From positions 62,001 through 126,000 of the forward strand of contig JAUWAB010000002.1 of the NCBI GenBank assembly GCA_030602265.1: a stretch of 64,000 bases of DNA. Direction: 5' to 3'. The notes under the pieces were generated by a model. The model was not told where the DNA came from and ran no database searches. It worked only from the letters and a program-made list of their open reading frames with translations. Shown here in pieces: positions 43,212-52,077 of the stretch. The DNA is from Prolixibacteraceae bacterium. GTDB taxonomy: Bacteria; Bacteroidota; Bacteroidia; Bacteroidales; Prolixibacteraceae. How positions within the stretch are numbered: position 1 is the first letter of the stretch; each line of letters starts with the position of its first letter. A program made the translations under genes and the position numbers.

Positions 43212-44162
43212 ATGAAGCAAAGAAATTTCTGGTTGTTTTTGTTGTTGCTGACCGCTTTCGCCTGCGCTCCGGCCGTAGAGGAGGAGGTATATATGTTTTC
43301 CTATTTCAAGGGAAATGGGGAAGACGGGCTGCACCTGGCCTGGAGTCAGGACGGGCTGAATTTTTCAGCGCTGAACGGTGACCAGTCTGTATTGGCACCT
43401 ATGGTCAGTGAGGACCGCCTGATGCGTGACCCCTGTATCATTCAGGGTCCCGACGGGCTGTTTCATATGGTGTGGACGGTCAGCTGGAATGACCGGGGAA
43501 TAGGTTACGCCAGTTCAAAAGACCTGATCTCCTGGTCGGAACAGAAATTTATTCCAGTAATGGCGCATGAGCCGACAGCCCGGAACTGCTGGGCGCCCGA
43601 GGTTTTTTACGATGATGCGTCAGGAGAGTATGTGATATTCTGGTCGACCACCATCCCCGGCCTTTATCCGGAAACGGAAGCCACGGCCGACAGGGGCTGG
43701 GACCACCGCATGTATTATGTAAGCACCCGTGATTTTGGAACCTTCAGCGAAACCAGGGAGTTTTATAACCATGGTTTTAATGTGATCGATGGTTCACTGA
43801 TCAAATCCGGAGATACTTATTACCTGTTTCTGAAAGATGAAACCCGGTATCCGCCGCAGAAGAACATCAGGGTGGCCACTTCGAAAAGTGCGACAGGGCC
43901 TTATTCGCAGGCAAGTGATCCCATAACCGGTGATTACTGGGCGGAAGGTCCGACAGCCATTCAGGTTGGCGGTGACTGGGTGGTCTTTTTCGATAAGTAT
44001 ACCGAGCACAGGATGGGCGCAGTAAGTTCGCCAGATCTGATAAACTGGACGGATATCTCAGAAAAGGTATCTTTTCCGGACGGAACCCGTCACGGGACGG
44101 TTTTTAAGGTAAAAAGAAGTGTCCTCGACAAGCTGGTTGCCCATTTCGAAGTTAGTGATTAG
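43212..44162 (+). CDS. Lipoprotein with GH43-like five-bladed propeller (glycoside hydrolase)
   Basis: The 316-residue protein has a lipobox (TAFACAP, Cys19) and then a beta-propeller with repeated Asp/Trp motifs: RLMRDPCIIQGPDGLFHMVW, CWAPEVFYDD, and SYYLFLKDE-like strands. The Arg-Asp-Pro near the N-terminus and the Trp-Ala-Pro-Glu block resemble GH43/GH117-type arabinosidases or xylosidases. The exact specificity is unknown. The frame extends upstream to 43095 within the SUI1 gene; ATG 43212 gives the signal peptide directly. Its TAG overlaps the stop of the convergent DUF456 gene. Confidence 0.85.
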   Translation: MKQRNFWLFLLLLTAFACAPAVEEEVYMFSYFKGNGEDGLHLAWSQDGLNFSALNGDQSVLAPMVSEDRLMRDPCIIQGPDGLFHMVWTVSWNDRGIGYASSKDLISWSEQKFIPVMAHEPTARNCWAPEVFYDDASGEYVIFWSTTIPGLYPETEATADRGWDHRMYYVSTRDFGTFSETREFYNHGFNVIDGSLIKSGDTYYLFLKDETRYPPQKNIRVATSKSATGPYSQASDPITGDYWAEGPTAIQVGGDWVVFFDKYTEHRMGAVSSPDLINWTDISEKVSFPDGTRHGTVFKVKRSVLDKLVAHFEVSD

Positions 44163-44638
44163 GTAATCAGGGTTTCAAAAAAATACCAGGTCATCATGCC
44201 TGAGGCAACCAGTTTCAGTAAAACGCCTGCCAGGAATCCTGCAAATGATCCGAACCCTGCCCGAAGGGCGTGTGGGGTATTCTTCCCTGATAACAGTTCG
44301 CCAATAACGGCTCCTGCAAAAGGACCAATGATTATCCCGAATGGAGGAAAGAAAATAAGGCCGATGACCAATCCTATGATGCTTCCCCGGATTCCGGGAC
44401 GGCTGGCCCCGAACTTTTTGGCGCCCCAGACCGGTATCAGGTAATCGATGAGGGTTACCAGCAGGGTAATCAGTCCCCAGATCAGCAGAAACCTGGGTGT
44501 GAATTCATGTCCGGAGGTAAAATGAAGCAGGAGCAGGCCCAGATAACTCAGGGGTGGCCCGGGTAACACGGGCAGGGCACATCCGGCAATCCCGCCAATC
44601 ATCAGCAATATTCCCGATATGATCAGAAAATAGTCCAC
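44159..44638 (-). CDS. DUF456 family membrane protein
   Basis: The 159-residue protein consists largely of hydrophobic segments with Gly-rich turns (GGIAGCALPVLPGPPLSYLG near the N-terminus; GLIFFPPFGIIIGPFAGAVI; FGSFAGFLAGVLLKL), the DUF456 pattern. Function is unknown. It starts 12 bases after the CPBP protease stop and is probably in its operon. The last four bases overlap the convergent GH43-like gene. Confidence 0.88.
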   Translation of the reverse strand: MDYFLIISGILLMIGGIAGCALPVLPGPPLSYLGLLLLHFTSGHEFTPRFLLIWGLITLLVTLIDYLIPVWGAKKFGASRPGIRGSIIGLVIGLIFFPPFGIIIGPFAGAVIGELLSGKNTPHALRAGFGSFAGFLAGVLLKLVASGMMTWYFFETLIT

Positions 44639-44650
44639 TGCCTGATTTTT

Positions 44651-45463
44651 TTATATCTTTTTTTTGTTGCTTCTCAGTACCATGATCATCGCCAATAGGG
44701 AGATGGCGGCAAGCGTGGCTGCGGCCACATTCAGGGTAAGGTCACTGAGACGGCTGAAAACTAACGCTTCCAGCTTGTCGTGGAAGGTTATCGAGAGCAA
44801 TACCAGTAAATTGTTAATGGCATGTCCTGCAATGGCAAGACCAATGTTTTTGGTCCTGACCATCAGCCATCCCAGAAGCAGTCCCAGTACAAAAGTGGCA
44901 GGAAACTGCCATGGATTCAGGTGGAACAGGGCAAAAAGCAGTCCGCTGTAAAAAACAGCTGTAGTACGGGAGTAGTTCCGCATAAGTCCATGCATGACAA
45001 CACCCCTGAAAATCAATTCTTCAACGACCGGAGCGATGATGACCACTTTAATAAACGCCCCGAAAAATCCGAAATCATTTTCAAAAATTTTGTTGAAGAG
45101 TTCCCAGAACCAAACAGGAGGAGGGATAACCCGGTCGACCCAGTGGTTAACGATATTCAGGAGTTGCTGGGTGCCGGCCAGGAAGCTTATGATCAGAAGT
45201 ATCAGTGCCGGATTGAATTTTTTAAGCGGAAAAACCTCCCTCACCGGATTGCCTGTATTTTTATAACCGTACCACAGAATGAACAGAACTGAACCGACCC
45301 CCAATAATATCTTTTTTACCGGGTGGTACAGGTATTCCGAATCCTGGTAGTAATCGATCAGCGCCAGCGGGAAATCCACCACCGTCTGGATAAATATGTA
45401 CAGGATGACCAGATGAATGGCCTGGATAATGGTCGGATACTGTCTGAACCTGATTTGCTGCAT
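44651..45463 (-). CDS. CPBP-family intramembrane metalloprotease (CAAX/Abi)
   Basis: The 270-residue membrane protein has about seven hydrophobic segments. Its active-site motifs are PVVEELIFRGVV (EExxxR), then FALFHLNPW (FxxxH) and a third His/Asn in AGHAINN. Family members are glutamic/metal-type intramembrane proteases involved in prenyl-protein or peptide processing, or self-immunity to bacteriocins. No bacteriocin genes are adjacent. It lies 70 bases after trmD on the same strand. Confidence 0.9.
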   Translation of the reverse strand: MQQIRFRQYPTIIQAIHLVILYIFIQTVVDFPLALIDYYQDSEYLYHPVKKILLGVGSVLFILWYGYKNTGNPVREVFPLKKFNPALILLIISFLAGTQQLLNIVNHWVDRVIPPPVWFWELFNKIFENDFGFFGAFIKVVIIAPVVEELIFRGVVMHGLMRNYSRTTAVFYSGLLFALFHLNPWQFPATFVLGLLLGWLMVRTKNIGLAIAGHAINNLLVLLSITFHDKLEALVFSRLSDLTLNVAAATLAAISLLAMIMVLRSNKKKI

Positions 45464-45533
45464 AACCTCAAGGTTGTTAAAATCTCAAATATACAACATA
45501 TTTAACAGCTTAAAAGATCACCGGGTCCCCGGA

Positions 45534-46226
45534 TTATTGCTCCTCCAGGTATTTACGGTACAAGTCTGGTCTGAGCTGGCGCGTACGCTCAATAGACTGC
45601 TGGTGTTTCCACTCATCGATCAGCTTGTCATTACCGCTAAGGAGAATTTCGGGGACCTTCCATCCCTTGTACTCGGCAGGGCGTGTATAAACTGGCGGGC
45701 TAAGCAGGTTATCCTGGAACGAATCCGACAGGGCTGAGGTCTCATCGGAAATGGCACCCGGAATAAGGCGTACAATGCTGTCGGTGATAACGGCTGCGGC
45801 AAGTTCTCCGCCGGTCAGGACATAGTCACCGATGGATATCTCCCTGGTTATGAAATGCTCCCGGATGCGGTGGTCAATCCCTTTGTAATGGCCGCATAGG
45901 ATAATCAGGTTCTTTTTGAGACTGAGGCTGTTGGCTTCCTGTTGGTCGAACGGGATCCCATCAGGAGATGTATAGATGATCTCATCATATTCACGCTGGC
46001 TTTTCAGGTATTCTATCGCCGCTTCCACCGGCTGAATAGTCATGACCATACCCGCACCCTTGCTGAAGGCATAATCGTCGACCCTGCGGTGTTTGTCCGT
46101 GGTGAAATCCCGCAGGTTGTGCACCACAATTTCAACCAGATTCTTGTCACGTGCCCGCTTTATTATAGAATGACTGAACGGGCTAACCAGCATTTCAGGT
46201 AATACAGTTATGATGTCTATACGCAT
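45534..46226 (-). CDS. trmD: tRNA (guanine37-N1)-methyltransferase
   Basis: The 230-residue SPOUT-knot enzyme methylates G37 of tRNAs next to the anticodon to prevent frameshifting. It has [13 protein letters not shown] at the N-terminus, the knot region [20 protein letters not shown], and [14 protein letters not shown]. The C-terminal domain carries [23 protein letters not shown] 46226 is preferred to 46235, which adds three residues. Confidence 0.95.
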   Translation of the reverse strand: MRIDIITVLPEMLVSPFSHSIIKRARDKNLVEIVVHNLRDFTTDKHRRVDDYAFSKGAGMVMTIQPVEAAIEYLKSQREYDEIIYTSPDGIPFDQQEANSLSLKKNLIILCGHYKGIDHRIREHFITREISIGDYVLTGGELAAAVITDSIVRLIPGAISDETSALSDSFQDNLLSPPVYTRPAEYKGWKVPEILLSGNDKLIDEWKHQQSIERTRQLRPDLYRKYLEEQ

Positions 46227-46470
46227 ACGGATCATTTTGCTGCAAAATTACGAAATTCAGGAAACTGCAGTCTGAACGGATCAGAGATTTGAAATGATTC
46301 CATAACAGCGCATATTTTATAAAAAAAGGACAGAATGACAGTTTGTTTACAATCGCGGTGCCATATTGGCGCTTTTGTTATCATTTTTGTCAGATAAAAA
46401 GAGTTTATTATCTCATGGAATATGTTTTGATTACAGCTAATCATCAAAAACAGAAAATTAATTTAAAAAT

Positions 46471-46477
46471 AAGGAGG
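46471..46477 (+). promoter_or_regulatory. Strong Shine-Dalgarno site of hsp20
   Basis: AAGGAGG lies eight bases before ATG 46486. It is the only near-perfect anti-16S match at a start codon in the window, where most genes have none. Confidence 0.75.
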
Positions 46478-46485
46478 ATAGAATT

Positions 46486-46917
46486 ATGACCTTAGTAAGA
46501 TTTAACCATGCAGGTTACCCCGTCACAAAAAGTTTAGTTGATGAACTGTACAGGAACTTTGGTTTTAACGACACCCGTGAGGACTATTGTGCCTGTGTCC
46601 CTTCCAATGTTATTGAAAATGAGCAGGATTTCAGGCTTGAACTTTCAGTTCCCGGTTTCTCGAAGGATGAGGTTAAAATTAGTGTGCAGAAGAACATTCT
46701 GATCGTCAAGTCTGAGAAGAGTACAGATGATCAGGAAAGCATCAGGTATCTGCGCCGTGGTTTTGTTCCCCGGAATTTTGAGAAGCGTTTTGAGTTGTCG
46801 AAGCATATCGATACCGAACAGATCTCGGCCAGTTTCAACAACGGTATTTTAGAGATCGTGCTTCCCAAGCGTGAGGAAGTGCTTGAAAAGGCTCCGGTTG
46901 AGATTCAAATTCAATAA
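46486..46917 (+). CDS. Hsp20/alpha-crystallin small heat-shock protein
   Basis: The 143-residue ATP-independent chaperone binds unfolding proteins. The alpha-crystallin domain spans about residues 38-130 with FRLELSVPGFSKDEVKISVQ, the RRGFVPRNFEKRF arm, and the C-terminal FNNGILEIVLPK of the family. The gene-free 259 bases upstream include an inverted GCCA/TGGC element near 46362 and no convincing promoter match. It is followed by a bidirectional terminator. Confidence 0.95.
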   Translation: MTLVRFNHAGYPVTKSLVDELYRNFGFNDTREDYCACVPSNVIENEQDFRLELSVPGFSKDEVKISVQKNILIVKSEKSTDDQESIRYLRRGFVPRNFEKRFELSKHIDTEQISASFNNGILEIVLPKREEVLEKAPVEIQIQ

Positions 46918-46920
46918 TAA

Positions 46921-46948
46921 AAAATGCGGGTACTGCCCGCATTTTTTT
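46921..46948. terminator. Bidirectional terminator after hsp20
   Basis: AAAATGCGGG pairs with CCCGCATTTT around a five-base loop, with A- and T-runs outside. It serves hsp20 and the convergent beta-lactamase-fold gene. Confidence 0.85.
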
Positions 46949-46960
46949 TAATATTTCTAC

Positions 46961-48136
46961 CTATTCCTGTTCATATTCCTTTGCAGCCTCTTTCATTTTC
47001 TCTTCCCTGGTTTTGAAATTTCCATTCAGGTAATCCCTGAAATTTAGCGCTACCCCCAGTCCGGGCAATTCATCCAGGGAGTCGTCGAGGTTTGCCAGCC
47101 AGGCTACCACAATTTCCTCTTCAGGTAAAATGATCAGCATGGCTCCGCCCCCGGTTACGTTCCCCCTGGCTGCATAGAAGGTTATTCCGTCAATGGTCTC
47201 CAGAAAAAGCAGCCCGTTTCCATTCTGTAGCTTCATCCCTTCAGCCGAGGTTGGCGCGGTCAACATCTTTTCCTTGACTGAAGGAGTCAGGGTGTTGGCA
47301 TAGAGCAGGGCATTTCCCAGTTTTACGATATCTTCAGCAGTAGAAAGATAGCCTTCTGAGGGCATTCTCCATCTGAAATCCCTGAAAGTGGCATTGACAA
47401 CCTGGGCAACCATATCACGGTCATAGAAATTGGTTCTTCCTTTAACGGTGGCCACAGGATTGTCGGGCATGGTGTTTTCCAGTCCCAGTGTATCGGTAAC
47501 CCATTCACGGATCAACCTGGAGAACGGTTCTCCCGAGATTTCTTCCATTACTGCCCCCAACAGGTTAAAGCTTAATGGTGTTGGATACTGAAATACACCA
47601 GGGGGGTACAACAGGCTGTCCTGGCTGAAATTTTCAATGCCTCTTTTGATTCCTACGTTGAGTCCCCTCCAGCTCAGCTCTTCGTCGGTGGGCAGCCTGA
47701 GTCCGGCAGTCTGATCCACCAGGTGCTGCAATCTCAAGGGATATTTTTTTTCCGGAAATTCTGGCAGGCGCTCCCACACCAGATCGTCGGGTGAAAGTTT
47801 TCCCGATTCCGCCATTTTATAATAAGCCAGGGAGGTAAGTACCTGAGTGACTCCCCCTATCCGGTAAAGGGTTTGCCGGGTGGCGGGTACGTCCAGGTCG
47901 GTGCTGGCCTGTCCGAAGCCTTCTGAATAGACGAGCTTGCCTTTTACACTGACTGCCAGTGAACTCCCCGGGGTAAAACTTCTTACCATATAGAATATGG
48001 CATCTTTGCGTACTTCTTTAATAACTTCCCTGTACGAATTATCGATAATCCGGACACGATCTTTTTCCTGGTTGCAGCTGTACCCAAACACCAAGCTGCC
48101 AACCAAAAAACAAAACAATAACCTTTTAATGCTCAT
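46961..48136 (-). CDS. Beta-lactamase-fold (class C/LACTB-like) lipoprotein, apparently inactive
   Basis: The 391-residue lipoprotein (lipobox GYSC) aligns with serine hydrolases of the beta-lactamase/DD-peptidase type: LAVSVKGKLVYSEGFG, then LYRIGGVTQVLTSLA, then LQHLVDQTAGLRLP, FQYPTPLSFNLLGAVMEEIS, and GGGAMLIILPEEEIVVAWL. The catalytic Ser-x-x-Lys is replaced by Gly95-Val-Thr-Gln98. The Tyr-x-Asn motif reads Tyr-Pro-Thr, and the usual His/Lys-Gly motif near the C-terminus is not kept. It is therefore expected to lack hydrolase activity but keep the fold, perhaps for binding peptidoglycan or a peptide. The frame is intact, so this is not a recent pseudogene. Confidence 0.85.
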   Translation of the reverse strand: MSIKRLLFCFLVGSLVFGYSCNQEKDRVRIIDNSYREVIKEVRKDAIFYMVRSFTPGSSLAVSVKGKLVYSEGFGQASTDLDVPATRQTLYRIGGVTQVLTSLAYYKMAESGKLSPDDLVWERLPEFPEKKYPLRLQHLVDQTAGLRLPTDEELSWRGLNVGIKRGIENFSQDSLLYPPGVFQYPTPLSFNLLGAVMEEISGEPFSRLIREWVTDTLGLENTMPDNPVATVKGRTNFYDRDMVAQVVNATFRDFRWRMPSEGYLSTAEDIVKLGNALLYANTLTPSVKEKMLTAPTSAEGMKLQNGNGLLFLETIDGITFYAARGNVTGGGAMLIILPEEEIVVAWLANLDDSLDELPGLGVALNFRDYLNGNFKTREEKMKEAAKEYEQE

Positions 48137-48377
48137 AATATCTGGTTTTGCATTTCACTTTTCAATTGCCGGCCAAAAATATTGAATCTGTTCAATTTAT
48201 GAAAAAAAATCCGTCTGCTTTTTAACTTTTCCTGAACCCATGATATACTGAAAATTCCGGATTAAGGGTCATCCAGCACTATTTTTGCAGAATTTTTTTG
48301 GCTATGATGGGATAATACATAATTTTGATAAGCGATTGGCTGGAATAAAACATGACGTTTAATTAAATTTTGCTGAA

Positions 48378-49844
48378 ATGAGACATAAAGTAACACTTTA
48401 CCGGATCGCCACCCTTTTGATGGCCGCACTGATGATTCCGTCCTGCGCTGTGAATCCGGTTACCGGAAAGAGACAGCTGATGCTGATTTCAGAAAATCAG
48501 GAGATTGCCATGGGAGCTGAATATGACCCCCAGGTACTTGCCACCTTTGGAGAGTATAAAGATGAAAATCTGTATGCATTCATGGAGAGAACCGGAAATG
48601 CCATGGGGCTGATTTCCCACCGGCCCAACCTGAAATACCATTTTAAAATTCTGGATACTCCGGTAATCAATGCATTTGCCGTCCCTGGAGGCTATATTTA
48701 TTTTACCCGGGGCATCCTGGCCCAGTTAAACAATGAGGCGGAACTGATTGGTGTTATGGGCCACGAAATGGGCCATATCACTGCCCGCCATACAGCCAGC
48801 CAGCAGAGCAAGCAACAGGTTGGTCAGCTGTTACTGGTCGGGGGAATGATTGCCTCGGAACATTTCCGGGATATGGCGCAGGTAGCGATGCAGGGAATGC
48901 AACTGTTGTTTCTGAGTTTTTCCCGTGAAAATGAACGGGAAGCCGACCGGCTCGGCGTAGAGTATTCTGCCCGCATTGGCTATGATGCAAGTAAAATGGC
49001 TGATTTCTTCCAGGTATTGAACAAAATGAACATGGCCAGCAGCCATGGCGGGGTACCCACCTTCCTTTCCACCCACCCTGATCCGGGTGACCGGTACAAT
49101 TCCGTTAAGAATCACGCCGGTGAATGGAAACAGAAGCTAAATCTTCCCGAGTGGAAGGTGAATGAAGACAACTACCTCAGGATGATCGACGGATTGGTAT
49201 ATGGTGAAGATCCGCGCCAGGGATATGTAGAGGGTAATACTTTTTATCATCCTGAAATGAAATTCAGGTTCAGTTACCCGGCGGGATGGAAACTGGAGAA
49301 TTCACCGTTCCAGGTAAGTATCGCTCCTCCGGATGGCAAGGGGATGATGATTTTTACCCATGCTCCCGGGAACTCCCTTCAGGAGGCTGCCCAGAATTCC
49401 CTGCAGCAACTGAAGCTTACCGTTACCGAAAACAAGAATACCACGGTCAACGGTATGCCGGCTATTGCCACTGTGTCGAATTTGGTATCCCAGAATCAGC
49501 AGACCGGACAACAGCAGACCTTGCGCGTACTATCCTATTTTATCAATGATAACGGGAGTTACTTTGCTTTCCACGGGGTATCGGCGGAGCCCGACTTTCC
49601 GAATTTTGTCAAGCCGTTTGAAACGACCATGACCAATTTCAGCAAACTCACCGATCCATCAAAAATAAATGTAAGTCCTAAAAGGGTCAGGGTGATGCAG
49701 GTGAGCAGGACCGCCACGCTTTCCGAAGTGTTCAGAGGTTTCGGGGTTCAGCAGTCGATGATGAATGAACTGGCACTGCTTAACAACAAGGAACTGACCG
49801 ACCGCATTGAGGCGGGTTCGCTGATCAAGATTGTCAGGGAATAA
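48378..49844 (+). CDS. M48-family zinc metalloprotease lipoprotein (BepA/YfgC-like)
   Basis: The 488-residue lipoprotein (lipobox IPSCA) has the zinc site HEMGH (His129, His133) and the third ligand in ENEREADRLG. A membrane-facing helix follows (QVGQLLLVGGMIAS). The C-terminal ~200 residues carry a PsbP/DUF-like region and a small LysM-like end. BepA-type proteases act in the periplasm on outer-membrane protein assembly. A 241-base gene-free gap precedes it, with no clear promoter. Confidence 0.9.
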   Translation: MRHKVTLYRIATLLMAALMIPSCAVNPVTGKRQLMLISENQEIAMGAEYDPQVLATFGEYKDENLYAFMERTGNAMGLISHRPNLKYHFKILDTPVINAFAVPGGYIYFTRGILAQLNNEAELIGVMGHEMGHITARHTASQQSKQQVGQLLLVGGMIASEHFRDMAQVAMQGMQLLFLSFSRENEREADRLGVEYSARIGYDASKMADFFQVLNKMNMASSHGGVPTFLSTHPDPGDRYNSVKNHAGEWKQKLNLPEWKVNEDNYLRMIDGLVYGEDPRQGYVEGNTFYHPEMKFRFSYPAGWKLENSPFQVSIAPPDGKGMMIFTHAPGNSLQEAAQNSLQQLKLTVTENKNTTVNGMPAIATVSNLVSQNQQTGQQQTLRVLSYFINDNGSYFAFHGVSAEPDFPNFVKPFETTMTNFSKLTDPSKINVSPKRVRVMQVSRTATLSEVFRGFGVQQSMMNELALLNNKELTDRIEAGSLIKIVRE

Positions 49845-49862
49845 TTTAAACTGAATAAAAGG

Positions 49863-50585
49863 CTATATCCAGCCCCTGATCCGGTACCAGGCAAGTGCAG
49901 TCAGTTCGCGTGCGATCAATATCTCGTACTTAAGGTGGTTCCAAAGCTGATATCTCAGTTGTGTACTTTCACCTGTGCCGGGTGGTATGGTTTTTCTGCC
50001 ACCAAGATCACTGTCGTTGAAGGAAAAGTTTGCTTCTGAGGCATTCTCGAAAGCCGGAAGGGCATTTACTTTCTGAAATCCGGCTTTCCTGAAGCATAAA
50101 ACCGCCCTGCGCATATGTTCAGGCGAGGTAACCAGCAGAATGGATTCGTGTTCTCGGACCTGTTTCAAACATTCGAGTGCCTGGTAACGCGTGTTGGTAC
50201 CGGTTGCCTCAAAATGTATTTTTCCCGGATTTACTCCCCTGGTAACCAAATCTTCCCTGATCCTGACCGGAGTTGAAGAACTGTTGGCCGTATCACCGGG
50301 CATGACAATAATGATACGGCAGGTTTCACATTTACGGGCAGCGGAGGCTGCATACCAGCTGCGCATGAGGTTCGATTCACTGGGCATCCCGCTGCCACCC
50401 AAGAGGATGATCACCTCCGGGGGCCATTTTTGTTCCGACCGGCTGGTGCCCAGCCAGTGATACCCCCAATAGGGAAGGGTGGTGAAGGCCAGGATTACCA
50501 ACCCCGAAAATAAAACACCCAGGGTAATCAGAAAAGTTCTGATCAAGCGGAAAATTTGAATATTTTTGAGAGAATTTCGTTTCAT
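49863..50585 (-). CDS. YdcF/ElyC-family (DUF218) protein
   Basis: The 240-residue protein has an N-terminal membrane helix (about 13-35) and a DUF218 domain with VIILLGGSGMPSES, the IIIVMPGDTANSS segment, and LLVTSPEHMRRAVLCFRKAG. Family members such as ElyC and SanA affect envelope integrity; the enzyme activity is unknown. It converges on the M48 gene with 18 bases between and is divergent from the kinase-RapZ gene. Confidence 0.88.
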   Translation of the reverse strand: MKRNSLKNIQIFRLIRTFLITLGVLFSGLVILAFTTLPYWGYHWLGTSRSEQKWPPEVIILLGGSGMPSESNLMRSWYAASAARKCETCRIIIVMPGDTANSSSTPVRIREDLVTRGVNPGKIHFEATGTNTRYQALECLKQVREHESILLVTSPEHMRRAVLCFRKAGFQKVNALPAFENASEANFSFNDSDLGGRKTIPPGTGESTQLRYQLWNHLKYEILIARELTALAWYRIRGWI

Positions 50586-50647
50586 AAAGGATTCTGAAGC
50601 GATTTTTCCTTGGTAAATGTATTGCTTAACTTGATAACTGCTCTGTT

Positions 50648-52072
50648 TTGGATATAAAAGTAAAAAATAAACTGCTTCAGTTGTATAAGAAACATTTTTC
50701 AGCTGATGCCGATTCTTTTGAAATGCTGCCGCTTTCCGGTTCTTACCGGGAATATGCGCGGCTCGGGAGAGCCGGGCACTCGGTCATCGGTGCATTCAAT
50801 GCCGATGTGAAAGAGAACCGGGCCTTTCTGACCTTCTCCCGGCAGCTTGCGGATGCAGGTGTGCCTGTCCCCGAAATTTATCTGGTAAGCGATGACCATA
50901 CCACCTATCTTCAGGAAGACCTGGGTACGGTAACCTTGTTTGATTTTATTACTGAAGTGAGGAAAAGTGAAGGTTTTTCGCGTACCATTACCGATGAGTA
51001 CCGGAAAGTGCTGGATGTTCTGCCCCGGATTCAGGTGGAAGGGGGTAAAAGGATCGACTATTCGGTCTGCTATCCGCGTGCAGCCTTCGATAAACAGTCG
51101 ATGCTCTGGGACCTGAGTTATTTCAAGTATTATTTCCTGAAACTTGCCCGGATCCAGTTTGATGAACAGCTGCTGGAAGATGATTTTCAGCGTTTCACCG
51201 ATTATCTGCTGAGTGCCGACAGCGACTATTTTATGTACCGCGACTTTCAATCACGTAATATCATGCTGAAGGACGGGGCAGTTCACTTCATCGATTATCA
51301 GGGTGGCAGGAAGGGAGCCCTGCAGTATGACCTCGCCTCCCTTCTTTATGACGGCAAAGCGGATATTCCCCAGCAGGTCAGGAATGAACTGTTTGAATAT
51401 TACCTGGACCAGTTAGAGAAATTCATTCCGGTCGACCGTTTTGAGTTTATGCGCTTTTACCGCGGGTTTGTCATCATCCGAATTATGCAGGCCATGGGAG
51501 CTTATGGTTTCAGGGGTTTCTACGAGAATAAGGAACACTTCCTGAAAAGCATCCCTTATGCCCTGGATAACCTGGAATATCTGCTGAACCGGCTTGATCT
51601 TCCCATTGAGCTGCCTGAGCTGACCAAAGTGCTGAATGAGGTGACAGGATCTTCGTTCTTGCGCTCTATTGGGCATGAAAAGCATAACCTGACCGTCAGA
51701 ATCACCAGTTTTTCCTATAAGAAAGGTATTCCTGCCGATCCGTCAGGAAATGGCGGCGGATTTGTCTTCGATTGCCGTGCCATCAACAATCCCGGCAGGT
51801 ATGCCGAATTTAAACCCTTAACCGGTAAAGACCCTCAGGTTCAGAAGTTTTTAGAGGAAAAATCGGAAATGAAGGCGTTTCTGAGTGCCGCTACCCTGCT
51901 GGTCGATCAATCCGTAAAAAACTATATTGACCGCGGATTTACCCACCTGTCGGTAAATTTCGGTTGTACGGGCGGTCAGCACCGGTCAGTATATGCCGCA
52001 GAGAAACTGGCCGCCCATGTCAGAAACAATTTCCCGGTGAACGTTGTTTTGCTGCATAAAGAACAAGATTGA
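50648..52072 (+). CDS. AmgK-like phosphotransferase fused to RapZ C-terminal domain (TTG start)
   Basis: The 474-residue protein joins two domains. Residues ~1-340 are an aminoglycoside-phosphotransferase-type kinase with the catalytic loop YRDFQSRNIML and the metal-binding IDYQGGRKG, most like sugar kinases such as AmgK. Residues ~346-474 are a RapZ C-terminal domain with FVFDCRAINNPGRY and FGCTGGQHRSVY. In E. coli this domain senses glucosamine-6-phosphate. No ATG precedes the kinase core in frame: the stop upstream is at 50627, so TTG 50648 is the likely start; ATG 50723 would remove the first 25 residues. A role in amino-sugar recycling is inferred. Confidence 0.88.
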   Translation: MDIKVKNKLLQLYKKHFSADADSFEMLPLSGSYREYARLGRAGHSVIGAFNADVKENRAFLTFSRQLADAGVPVPEIYLVSDDHTTYLQEDLGTVTLFDFITEVRKSEGFSRTITDEYRKVLDVLPRIQVEGGKRIDYSVCYPRAAFDKQSMLWDLSYFKYYFLKLARIQFDEQLLEDDFQRFTDYLLSADSDYFMYRDFQSRNIMLKDGAVHFIDYQGGRKGALQYDLASLLYDGKADIPQQVRNELFEYYLDQLEKFIPVDRFEFMRFYRGFVIIRIMQAMGAYGFRGFYENKEHFLKSIPYALDNLEYLLNRLDLPIELPELTKVLNEVTGSSFLRSIGHEKHNLTVRITSFSYKKGIPADPSGNGGGFVFDCRAINNPGRYAEFKPLTGKDPQVQKFLEEKSEMKAFLSAATLLVDQSVKNYIDRGFTHLSVNFGCTGGQHRSVYAAEKLAAHVRNNFPVNVVLLHKEQD

Positions 52073-52077
52073 CAGGA

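Noticed and set aside
46236-46485. CIRCE or other heat-shock operator upstream of hsp20
   Set aside because: The CIRCE inverted repeat is not found; only a weak GCCA/TGGC element is seen.
46961-48136. Annotation as a functional beta-lactamase or antibiotic-resistance gene
   Set aside because: The catalytic Ser and Lys are absent, so resistance by hydrolysis is not expected.
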